DNA of 12,064 nt, from positions 1-12,064 of the forward strand of contig JALWLR010000226.1 of the NCBI GenBank assembly GCA_027084065.1, written 5' to 3'. Every line of letters starts with the position of its first letter. The stretch's first letter is position 1. This DNA comes from Helicobacteraceae bacterium (lineage in GTDB: Bacteria > Campylobacterota > Campylobacteria > Campylobacterales > Sulfurimonadaceae). Position numbers and translations under genes: made by a program. This document shows, in pieces, positions 1 through 6,152 of this stretch. Under the pieces are notes generated by a model. The model made no database searches. It was not told the origin of the DNA and saw nothing but the letters and a program-made list of their open reading frames with translations.

Positions 1-1227
1 AACGTATGTAATGCCTACCAAGACTCTGCAAGTGCGAAGCACTGGATCAAAGCTGCGCGTGAGATGGATAACTTCATCGTTACCTCTGATGGATACCCGG
101 GAATTTCTGCGAAAGTTTCCGACCTTATCCTTCCTAGTGCAATGATTTATGAAAAATGGGGAGCATACGGAAATGCAGAGCGTCGTACACAGCACTGGAG
201 ACAACAAGTCCTTCCAGTTGGTGATGCGATGAGTGATACATGGCAGTGGGTCGAACTCTCCAAAAGATTTACGGTAGATGATCTGTGGGGGCCATATACA
301 CTTAGAAACGGCAAAAAACTTCCAGATGTTCGCAAAAAAGCTTACGCTATGGGTTATAAACCAGATACTACGATGTTTGAGATCCTCTTTGCTAATGAGC
401 GAGCGAAAAAGAACTATCCGCTCAAACTCGATCAGTTCCCACAAAAAGGGTATGACAACACTGAAGCACTCGGTGATGAGAGAAATGTTGTCGGAACAGA
501 CGGAAAAGTATTCAAAGGTTATGGCTTTATGATCCATGAGTATCTCTTTGAAGAGTATGCTTGGTTTGGTAGAGGTCACGGACACGACCTTGCTGACTTC
601 AACACCTACCATAAGGTCAGAGGTCTGAAATGGCCGGTTGTAAACGGTAAAGAGACTGCATGGAGATTTAACGTCAAGTATGACCCATATGCAGCAAAAC
701 ATGCAAAAGAGAACGGTAGAGGCAGTGAGTTTGCATTTTACGGTCCGCTTGCGAAGTCGCTTCCAAAAGGAACGCTTACAGGTATAACCGATAAAAAGAA
801 AACTCCTCTTCCAGACAAAGCGAAAATCTTTGCAAGACCATACATGGAGCCACCGGAAACTCCAGACAAAGAGTACGATACTTGGCTCTGTACAGGCCGT
901 GTGCTTGAGCACTGGCACAGTGGTACTATGACTATGAGAGTTCCTGAGCTCTATAGAGCTGTTCCTGAAGCACTTTGCTATATGCATCCAAAAACAGCAG
1001 AGGAAAAAGGTCTTAAACAGGGCGAACTTTGCTGGATTGAGTCACGCCGTGGTAGAGTTAAAGCGCGTGTCGAGACAAGAGGACGTAACAGACCTCCAAG
1101 AACACTTGTGTTTGTTCCTTGGTTCGATGAGCGTGTCTTTATCAATAAGGTCACTCTAGATGCAACATGTCCAATGTCTAAACAGACAGACTATAAAAAA
1201 TGTGCGGTTAAAATCTATAAAGCGTAA
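1..1227 (+). CDS. napA: Periplasmic nitrate reductase catalytic subunit NapA (C-terminal part, 5' truncated by window)
   Basis: Catalytic Mo-bis(MGD) subunit that reduces nitrate to nitrite in the periplasm. The reading frame is open from base 1 (first residues N-V-C-N-A-Y-Q-D) to the TAA at 1225-1227, giving 408 residues. A full NapA of this group has a little over 900, so the Tat signal, the N-terminal [4Fe-4S] domain and the Mo-ligand region lie upstream. An internal ATG at 64 is not the start, since homologous sequence continues upstream of it. Very characteristic stretches are the segment with DLILPSAMIYEKWGAYGNAE and the following RRTQHWRQQV, both strongly conserved in NapA. The last ~120 residues (TGRVLEHWHSGTMTMR, then VFVPWFDE) are the molybdopterin dinucleotide-binding domain. 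It heads the nap operon, with napG starting 17 nt downstream. Identification is firm; only the N-terminus is unseen. Confidence 0.97.
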   Translation, partial: NVCNAYQDSASAKHWIKAAREMDNFIVTSDGYPGISAKVSDLILPSAMIYEKWGAYGNAERRTQHWRQQVLPVGDAMSDTWQWVELSKRFTVDDLWGPYTLRNGKKLPDVRKKAYAMGYKPDTTMFEILFANERAKKNYPLKLDQFPQKGYDNTEALGDERNVVGTDGKVFKGYGFMIHEYLFEEYAWFGRGHGHDLADFNTYHKVRGLKWPVVNGKETAWRFNVKYDPYAAKHAKENGRGSEFAFYGPLAKSLPKGTLTGITDKKKTPLPDKAKIFARPYMEPPETPDKEYDTWLCTGRVLEHWHSGTMTMRVPELYRAVPEALCYMHPKTAEEKGLKQGELCWIESRRGRVKARVETRGRNRPPRTLVFVPWFDERVFINKVTLDATCPMSKQTDYKKCAVKIYKA

Positions 1228-1243
1228 GAAAGGTTAAAAAAGA

Positions 1244-2038
1244 ATGAAAAACGATGCAGGAAACGATAGAAGAAAGTTCTTACTCACAATGGCAAGAGAC
1301 GTCGGTTTGCTTGCCTTTGGAGGACTTATCTGGAGTGCTTATGTGGATGAGGCAGTAGCAAACAAACTTGCTCTTCGTCCTCCCGGAGCACTTAAAGGAA
1401 AGGACTTCCTTACTACCTGTATCAAGTGCGGTATGTGTGTCGAAGCATGTCCGTACGATACACTCAAGCTTGCAAGCCCTGGAGAGAACATCCCAATTGG
1501 CACGCCTTACTTTGAGCCAAGAGAGACACCGTGCTATATGTGTCCGGATATTCCATGCGTTCCTGCATGTCCTACTGGAGCACTTGACAAAGAGAGTGTC
1601 TCTACTGATGGCAAGCTGGACATTTACAAAGCAGATATGGGTGTAGCGATAGTTGATGAAAAGAACTGTATTGCCTTTTGGGGGATTCAGTGTGATGCGT
1701 GTTATCGTGCCTGTCCCGTTATGGATAAGGCGCTCTATCTTGAATACGACAAGAATGAACGTACCGGAAAGCATGCTTTTTTAAAACCCATTGTCGATCC
1801 CGATTATTGTACGGGTTGTGGTATGTGTGAGCATGCGTGTGTTACTGAGAAACCGGCAATTATAGTCCGTCCGAGAGAACTTGTGATGGGGGAAGTTGGA
1901 ACACACTATGTCAAAGGATGGGACAAAAAAGATGAACAGCGTCTTGAAAGTGCCAAAGAGATTAAAACGGTAACACCAAGAAGCGAGAAGAAAGCGGTCG
2001 ATACGCTTAACGATATGGGAGGGCTTTTAGATGATTAA
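1244..2038 (+). CDS. napG: Ferredoxin-type protein NapG, quinol dehydrogenase component
   Basis: Periplasmic polyferredoxin that works with membrane-bound NapH to carry electrons from quinol towards NapB/NapA. The 264-residue length fits NapG. A twin-arginine signal is visible: R9-R10-K-F-L followed by a hydrophobic stretch (about residues 16-32), so it should be exported folded by Tat. Four [4Fe-4S] sites can be placed: C59-C62-C65-C69, C97-C100-C105-C109, C142...C150-C153-C157 (with the long spacing typical of NapG), and C189-C192-C195-C199. It begins 17 nt after napA and its last 8 nt overlap the start of napH, which suggests translational coupling. The Shine-Dalgarno upstream is weak (AGAAAGG about 10 nt before the ATG). 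The highly similar MauM family is unlikely because of the nap neighbours. Confidence 0.96.
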   Translation: MKNDAGNDRRKFLLTMARDVGLLAFGGLIWSAYVDEAVANKLALRPPGALKGKDFLTTCIKCGMCVEACPYDTLKLASPGENIPIGTPYFEPRETPCYMCPDIPCVPACPTGALDKESVSTDGKLDIYKADMGVAIVDEKNCIAFWGIQCDACYRACPVMDKALYLEYDKNERTGKHAFLKPIVDPDYCTGCGMCEHACVTEKPAIIVRPRELVMGEVGTHYVKGWDKKDEQRLESAKEIKTVTPRSEKKAVDTLNDMGGLLDD

Positions 2039-2846
2039 ACATAAGTATATGATTTTAAGACGCCTTACCCAAGTTGGTCTGCTTGTTCTTTATTTTGGTG
2101 CGAACGCATGGGGATGGAAAGTCCTCATAGGCAATCTGAGCGCTTCGAAGTTTCTTGAAAAGATCCCCCTTGCCGATCCATATGCGGTATTGCAAATGAG
2201 TGTAGCGGGAGCTGCACTTGCAAGCGATGTCATCATTGGAGCGATTATTATCACGGTACTATATGCGCTCATTGGCGGTCGTGCTTTTTGTTCATGGGTT
2301 TGTCCTATCAATATGGTAACGGATGCTGCCAATTGGCTACGACGCAAACTTAGAATGAACCAGGTAGCCAAAAAGCCGCCTGTGTATAGGGATGCAAGAT
2401 ATTGGATACTGGCTCTTAGCCTCATTTTATCCTACTTGTTGGGAGTGGCGGCATTTGAGTTTGTCTCCCCCATCTCGATGGTACACAGAGGCATCGTTTT
2501 TGGACTTGGTTTTGGCTGGGCTGCTGCTTTGAGTGTTTTTCTTTTCGATCTGTTCATACTTAAAAACGGATGGTGCGGGTATGTTTGTCCGCTTGGAGGT
2601 TTTTACTCCACCATTGGAAGATTTAGCCTCATACGTGTTACTCATGATGCGGAAAAATGCACCGAGTGTATGCACTGTAAAGAGGTGTGTCCGGAGCACC
2701 AGGTGCTTCATATGATAGGAAAAGAGTCTCTTCCCGTACTGTCGGGAGAGTGTACCAATTGTGCACGTTGCATCGAGGTATGCAACGATGATGCACTCAA
2801 CTTCCATATACGAAGTTTTGCAAAACAATCCAAAAAGGAGAAATAG
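2031..2846 (+). CDS. napH: Membrane quinol dehydrogenase component NapH
   Basis: Inner-membrane [4Fe-4S] protein that, with NapG, oxidises quinol for the Nap system. The protein has 271 residues. Hydrophobic segments lie near residues 8-28, 62-82, 122-143 and 148-172. Two CX3CP motifs follow membrane segments (C87-S-W-V-C91-P and C182-G-Y-V-C186-P), a hallmark of the NapH/NosR/CcoG type of membrane ferredoxin. Two cytoplasmic ferredoxin sites are at the C-terminus: C210-C213-C216-C220 and C241-C244-C247-C251. In the last, the usual proline after the fourth cysteine is replaced (C-N-D-D). The start overlaps the napG stop by 8 nt and the TAG stop directly abuts the napB ATG. No napC gene is seen between napA and the end of the operon, so NapGH is probably the main quinol-oxidising route, as established for Wolinella nap. 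Confidence 0.96.
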   Translation: MIKHKYMILRRLTQVGLLVLYFGANAWGWKVLIGNLSASKFLEKIPLADPYAVLQMSVAGAALASDVIIGAIIITVLYALIGGRAFCSWVCPINMVTDAANWLRRKLRMNQVAKKPPVYRDARYWILALSLILSYLLGVAAFEFVSPISMVHRGIVFGLGFGWAAALSVFLFDLFILKNGWCGYVCPLGGFYSTIGRFSLIRVTHDAEKCTECMHCKEVCPEHQVLHMIGKESLPVLSGECTNCARCIEVCNDDALNFHIRSFAKQSKKEK

Positions 2847-3539
2847 ATGAAATTACTAACGAAACTTGGCATAACGACTGCGATGGCTGCAGGAGCGTTT
2901 ATGCTGCTTACGGGATGTGGTGGTGATAAAGCTGCTCCAGCTAAGCAGACAACGCAGGTAAAAGTGGAGAAAAAAGAGGTTGTAAAACCTATTATTTCCG
3001 ACAGACAACTCAGTTATAGAAATACAGATTTGCAGGATGAAACGACAATCGTTCCTCCAAAAGTGGAGTACAGCGATGCAGCACCGGGAACATCGAAAAA
3101 ATTTGCTCGTGCGTATCAAGATGCTCCACCGATGATTCCACACAGTGTGGAGGGACTTGTTCCTATTAAGATAGGGAACAATCAATGTCTTGGATGTCAT
3201 ATGCCAGATGTCGCTCCGGCAGTTGGTGCTACACCGATCCCTCCGTCACACTTTACCGACTTTAGACCAAAAACGACGGTTAAAGACGGTGTGATCTATA
3301 AAAACGGAAAGCCGATCAAAAATACATCGGATGAAAATTTGGCGAATGTCTCCATCAAACCGATGAAAAAGCTTTATATGGGTCGATATAACTGTACACA
3401 GTGTCATGCACCGCAAGCGAAGCTCAATCCTGTAGTACAAAACAAATTTAAAGCTCAGTATACTGATCCAAAAGGAGCGTTTAGATCTTCTTGGAAAGAT
3501 AACAAATACATGGAGCATATTAAAATTCCTGCAAATTAA
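2847..3539 (+). CDS. napB: Dihaem cytochrome c NapB (with lipoprotein-type signal)
   Basis: Small electron-transfer subunit that passes electrons to NapA in the periplasm. The two c-type haem motifs are C114-L-G-C117-H118 and C183-T-Q-C186-H187. The NapB-typical segments PPMIPHS (just before haem 1) and PPSHFTDF (after it) probably supply distal histidine ligands. At 230 residues it is longer than many NapB proteins because of a linker of about 60-70 residues rich in Lys, Thr and Gln after the signal. The N-terminus has a positively charged start, a hydrophobic core and L-T-G-C24, a good lipobox, so the mature protein is predicted to be lipidated rather than soluble. An AAGGAG Shine-Dalgarno lies inside the end of napH (about 2835-2840), and the ATG follows the napH stop with no gap. 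An inverted repeat follows the gene. Confidence 0.95.
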   Translation: MKLLTKLGITTAMAAGAFMLLTGCGGDKAAPAKQTTQVKVEKKEVVKPIISDRQLSYRNTDLQDETTIVPPKVEYSDAAPGTSKKFARAYQDAPPMIPHSVEGLVPIKIGNNQCLGCHMPDVAPAVGATPIPPSHFTDFRPKTTVKDGVIYKNGKPIKNTSDENLANVSIKPMKKLYMGRYNCTQCHAPQAKLNPVVQNKFKAQYTDPKGAFRSSWKDNKYMEHIKIPAN

Positions 3540-3553
3540 TTTGCATATACCAC

Positions 3554-3589
3554 AAAGAGGAAAAAGTCATAAAAGGCTTTTTCCTCTTT
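3554..3589 (+). terminator. Intercistronic hairpin between napB and napF
   Basis: A perfect 13-bp inverted repeat is visible: AAAGAGGAAAAAG (3554-3566) and CTTTTTCCTCTTT (3577-3589), separated by a 10-nt loop. It fills most of the 67-nt napB-napF spacer and ends 17 nt before the napF ATG. The 3' arm is U-rich but no long U-tract follows, so it may act as a partial terminator or as a processing or mRNA-stabilising element rather than a complete stop. By its position it would let napAGHB be expressed at a different level from napFLD. Confidence 0.6.
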
Positions 3590-3606
3590 ATTAGAAAGAG
3601 AATCCT

Positions 3607-4101
3607 ATGCAAAGACGTGACTTCTTTACAAGCCTTACTCAGTCTACAAATGAGAAAAAACAAGTACTTCCACGGCCTCCCTATTTTAAAGAGGAGGAAA
3701 GTTTTACAAAATGTGTAGAGTGTGCAGGGCTGTGTGCCGATATATGTGAAACGAAAATCATTCGTATTGCCGAAGATAAATCTCCATATCTCGATTTTTC
3801 AAAAAATGGCTGTACCTTTTGTGATGAGTGTGCAAAAGTGTGTCCTGAAGATGTCTTGAAGTTGGAATATAAAGATATTATAAATGTCGAGATCCATATC
3901 GATCCAAAAAAGTGTATGAGTTGGTCTAAAAGTATCTGTTTTAGTTGTAAGGATCCTTGTCTTGAAAATGCTATTGAGTTTGCAGGGATGTTTTATCCTG
4001 AAATTGTTGCTGAGAGGTGCACCAGTTGTGGGTTTTGCATAAAATATTGTCCCACGGAAGCTATAATAGTACAACCAAAAAAGAGAGAAGAAAATGTTTA
4101 A
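3607..4101 (+). CDS. napF: Ferredoxin-type protein NapF
   Basis: Iron-sulfur accessory protein of the Nap system. In studied bacteria it is cytoplasmic and helps activate or mature NapA before Tat export. The 164-residue protein begins M-Q-R-R-D-F-F, the usual NapF start. The arginine pair is not followed by a hydrophobic stretch, so this is not an export signal. Four cysteine groups are visible: C36-C39-C43-C47, C69-C72-C75-C79, C103...C111-C114-C118 and C138-C141-C144-C148. The third has a wide first spacing. The second and fourth are classical CX2CX2CX3CP motifs. The ATG at 3607 lies behind an AAAGAG-type ribosome site. The 3' end overlaps the napL start by 8 nt, so the two genes are probably translationally coupled. 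Confidence 0.93.
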   Translation: MQRRDFFTSLTQSTNEKKQVLPRPPYFKEEESFTKCVECAGLCADICETKIIRIAEDKSPYLDFSKNGCTFCDECAKVCPEDVLKLEYKDIINVEIHIDPKKCMSWSKSICFSCKDPCLENAIEFAGMFYPEIVAERCTSCGFCIKYCPTEAIIVQPKKREENV

Positions 4102-5044
4102 AAAATTGATTGTTTTGCTATTGCTTGTAATGGGGTTACATGCAAAAGATTTACAGCCGGTAAAGAGTTTTGAGGTAAACGGTGGTATAAACGATGTCAT
4201 TTATAAAAATGGGAAAATCTATGCCGGGACGGCGAAAGGGAAAGTTGACGTTTTAGATCTTAGTACAGGTAAAATCATCGATGAAATTGCTCTTTCGCCC
4301 ATTAAAGATTTTATGGGCGATACGATTGATTCTGAAGTCTTTTCTGTGGATATTGTCAAAGAGAAACTGCTGATACTTTCCCAAGATTATAACGGCTATA
4401 GCCGACTTGACATATATCAAAAAGGGAGACTGCATCGTATCATTGATAAAAACGATAAGCTCTATATCGTCAAAGCAAAATTTGTCGATGAAAATAAAAT
4501 ACTCCTGGGACAGTTGAGTAATGTATATACATTATTTGATATAAGTAGTAAAAAACATGTATGGGATGTACAGGCAACTATGTCGAAGTTTTCCAATTTT
4601 GCTTTAAACGATGATAAAACAAAAGTTGCAACAGCAGACGAGAGTGGTGCATTAAATCTTATAAGCCTCAAAGGTGGGAAAAAATTGCGTCACTATGAGG
4701 GGGTAAACAAAGATGAAGTTTTTGGAATCGATTGGAAAAAGCATCTTATTATAACAGGTGGAAAAGATAAAAAAATAGGTCTTTATGATGATAGAAGCCA
4801 AAACTCTTCAGCACTGCATTATAGCTTTTTTATCTACAGTGTAGCACTTTCGCCAGATGCTACACTTGCAGCAGCTTCAGTCGATGAAAAAAATAATGTC
4901 GTGGTTTTTGATACTGCGACAAAGATAGAACGCTACAGACTTGTTGGAAATAGTTCAAAGATAGCCGTTATTATTTTTATAAGTGATAAAGAGATTCTTG
5001 TCGCTTCTAATGACAATAAAATAAACCTCTATAAACTGCATTAA
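4094..5044 (+). CDS. napL: NapL, periplasmic beta-propeller (WD40-like) accessory protein
   Basis: A 316-residue protein with a cleavable Sec signal (M-F-K-K, then a Leu/Val-rich core, likely cleavage after L-H-A at about residue 17). The rest shows repeated blade-like units, for example VATADESGALNLISL, LIITGGKDKKIGLYD, LAAASVDEKNNVVVFD and ILVASNDNKINLY, each ending in the hydrophobic strand typical of WD40/PQQ-like propellers. Location between napF and napD matches napL of epsilonproteobacterial nap clusters, and this is the main reason for the name. The biochemical role of NapL is not established; a periplasmic scaffold or assembly function is an inference. No haem or metal motifs and few cysteines are seen. 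It overlaps napF by 8 nt and is followed 19 nt later by napD. Confidence 0.85.
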   Translation: MFKKLIVLLLLVMGLHAKDLQPVKSFEVNGGINDVIYKNGKIYAGTAKGKVDVLDLSTGKIIDEIALSPIKDFMGDTIDSEVFSVDIVKEKLLILSQDYNGYSRLDIYQKGRLHRIIDKNDKLYIVKAKFVDENKILLGQLSNVYTLFDISSKKHVWDVQATMSKFSNFALNDDKTKVATADESGALNLISLKGGKKLRHYEGVNKDEVFGIDWKKHLIITGGKDKKIGLYDDRSQNSSALHYSFFIYSVALSPDATLAAASVDEKNNVVVFDTATKIERYRLVGNSSKIAVIIFISDKEILVASNDNKINLYKLH

Positions 5045-5063
5045 AAATTAAAAGGAGAAAGTT

Positions 5064-5444
5064 ATGAATATATCAAGTATAGTCGTGCAAACATTGCCCA
5101 AATACGTAGAAGAGGTGGTAGAAAACCTGAAAAAAAGCGGTGTGTGTGATTATCATCTGCATGATGCAAAAGGACGAATTATTGTCACTATTGAAGGAGA
5201 AGGAGTTTCTGAAGAGTTGAAAAAGCTGCGAGTTATTGAAGCGATTCCACATGTAATTGCAGCCGATATGCAAATGGCATATAGTGAAGATGAACTCGAT
5301 GAGCATATGGAGATTCTTAAAAATCGTGATGCGGTTCCAAAAGTTCTTGCAGATGAAGACATCCCTGTAGAAGAGATTATGTATAACGGTGACTTGAAGA
5401 AGAAAAATCTTGAAGATTTTGCCGAAGATTCCAAAAAAGTATAG
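5064..5444 (+). CDS. napD: NapD, NapA-specific Tat chaperone
   Basis: Cytoplasmic chaperone that binds the twin-arginine signal peptide of NapA and delays export until the cofactor is inserted. The N-terminal ~80 residues fit the NapD ferredoxin-like fold: N-I-S-S-I-V-V-Q at the start, a central G-R-I-I-V-T-I-E-G strand, and a helix followed by I-P-H-V-I-A-A-D-M. The protein is 126 residues, longer than the roughly 90 of enterobacterial NapD, because of an acidic and lysine-rich C-terminal tail from about residue 75 on. The start has a strong ribosome site (AAAGGAGA, ending about 5 nt before the ATG). The gene lies between napL and the small unknown gene, with 9 nt to the latter. Confidence 0.9.
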   Translation: MNISSIVVQTLPKYVEEVVENLKKSGVCDYHLHDAKGRIIVTIEGEGVSEELKKLRVIEAIPHVIAADMQMAYSEDELDEHMEILKNRDAVPKVLADEDIPVEEIMYNGDLKKKNLEDFAEDSKKV

Positions 5445-5453
5445 GGAGAGAGT

Positions 5454-5756
5454 ATGGTTATATTTGAAGCGACAATCAAAAACGACACAATGGGTGGTTG
5501 GTTCATAGAGCTTAAAGATATGATGGATGGGAGAATGGAGGTATGTAAAGATCTCGATGAGTTCGAAGAGAAGATTGAGCAGATGGGAGATGATTACGGT
5601 GGGCATATAGATGAGGTCAGATGGCTCAAAGATGATGACCTGCATCCTTCCGCAATGGATGAAATCAGAACGTTAATGGCTGAGAAAAGAGCAAAAATAG
5701 AGGAGGAGAGAGGAGAGTTTATCACTCCCGTAGCAACTCCAAAAGAGGAAGCATAG
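5454..5756 (+). CDS. Small acidic protein of unknown function, last gene of the nap operon
   Basis: A 100-residue protein that I do not recognise. The ATG sits behind a clear AGGGAGAG ribosome site and follows napD by 9 nt, so it is very probably translated as the distal gene of the nap operon. Visible properties: no signal peptide, no membrane segment, only one cysteine, and a strongly charged composition. The N-terminal part (F-E-A-T-I-K-N-D-T-M-G-G-W-F-I-E-L) looks like two beta strands. The middle has acidic helices and a D-D-Y-G-G-H turn. Residues about 65-85 form a charged helix (M-A-E-K-R-A-K-I-E-E-E-R), followed by a loose Pro/Thr-rich end. Its place beside napD would suit a Nap-related cytoplasmic accessory role, but that is guilt by association only. 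Its stop codon abuts the stop of the opposite cytochrome gene. Confidence 0.82.
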   Translation: MVIFEATIKNDTMGGWFIELKDMMDGRMEVCKDLDEFEEKIEQMGDDYGGHIDEVRWLKDDDLHPSAMDEIRTLMAEKRAKIEEERGEFITPVATPKEEA

Positions 5757-6110
5757 CTACTTTGTCGTCGCTTCTATGCGACCATCATAAATGTAGGAAG
5801 TTATTTCTTGCACAACATCTCTTTCGTAAGCCAGTTGTGGCATCACTCCATATTTTTGAATTTTATCGAGCATTAAAGATTTCTCACTGGATGGGTTGAG
5901 GACGAATTCACTCATGTAGTGAACAAAATCTTTTTTATTTGGAAATGCTTGAATGTATCTTTTACGTATTTCATAGATGGTTGGTGCCGAGGAAGCCTTT
6001 TCTAAATGGTGACACGTGGCACAGTTACCGTTAAAAAGAAGCGCTCCATCGTCGGCACCCCAAGTAGTAGGAGAGAAAACGATGATAAGTATATAAATAA
6101 GCCTTATCAT
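5757..6110 (-). CDS. Small monohaem periplasmic cytochrome c
   Basis: A 117-residue class I-like c-type cytochrome. A short signal peptide (M-I-R-L then a hydrophobic core to about residue 12, likely cleavage near W-G/A at 18-19) sends it to the periplasm. One haem motif is seen, C30-A-T-C33-H34, and M90 in Y-G-V-M-P is the likely sixth iron ligand. The M-P pairing is typical of soluble electron carriers. The length matches a single-domain cytochrome of about 10 kDa mature mass. It follows the kinase/phosphatase gene on the same strand by 42 nt and may be the last gene of that unit. There is no recognisable Shine-Dalgarno, and a TATAAT hexamer sits just before the ATG. Its redox partner is unknown; the neighbourhood suggests nitrate respiration. 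The stop is directly adjacent to the stop of the convergent nap-operon gene. Confidence 0.88.
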   Translation of the reverse strand: MIRLIYILIIVFSPTTWGADDGALLFNGNCATCHHLEKASSAPTIYEIRKRYIQAFPNKKDFVHYMSEFVLNPSSEKSLMLDKIQKYGVMPQLAYERDVVQEITSYIYDGRIEATTK

Positions 6111-6117
6111 GAATATA

Positions 6118-6123
6118 ATTATA
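6118..6123 (-). promoter_or_regulatory. Possible -10 box directly upstream of the cytochrome c gene
   Basis: On the minus strand a perfect TATAAT ends 7 nt before the cytochrome ATG, and no convincing -35 box is seen 16-18 nt upstream (only a T-rich stretch). If used, transcription would start at or next to the start codon and give a leaderless mRNA, which would agree with the lack of a ribosome site. In AT-rich DNA such a hexamer may also occur by chance. Confidence 0.35.
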
Positions 6124-6152
6124 CCTTAACGTTATTGAAGAAAAATTATCCA

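Noticed and set aside
1280..1774. 164-codon open frame on the minus strand inside napG.
   Set aside because: It lies wholly opposite a confidently identified gene, shows no domain-like sequence and has a composition expected of an antisense shadow.
2031..2846. NapC/NrfH-type quinol dehydrogenase in the nap operon.
   Set aside because: No multihaem CXXCH protein is encoded between napA and the operon end; NapH is an iron-sulfur protein.
5073..5645. 190-codon open frame on the minus strand across napD and the small acidic gene.
   Set aside because: The antisense of two well-supported genes with ribosome sites. Its Phe/Ile/His-rich sequence is what the complement of Asp/Glu/Lys-rich codons gives.
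5730..5779. Possible bidirectional terminator at the convergent junction (GCATAG 5751-5756 with CTATGC 5774-5779; GTAGC 5730-5734 with GCTAC 5756-5760).
   Set aside because: The arms are only 5-6 bp with long loops, the two pairings exclude each other, and no T-tract follows on either strand.
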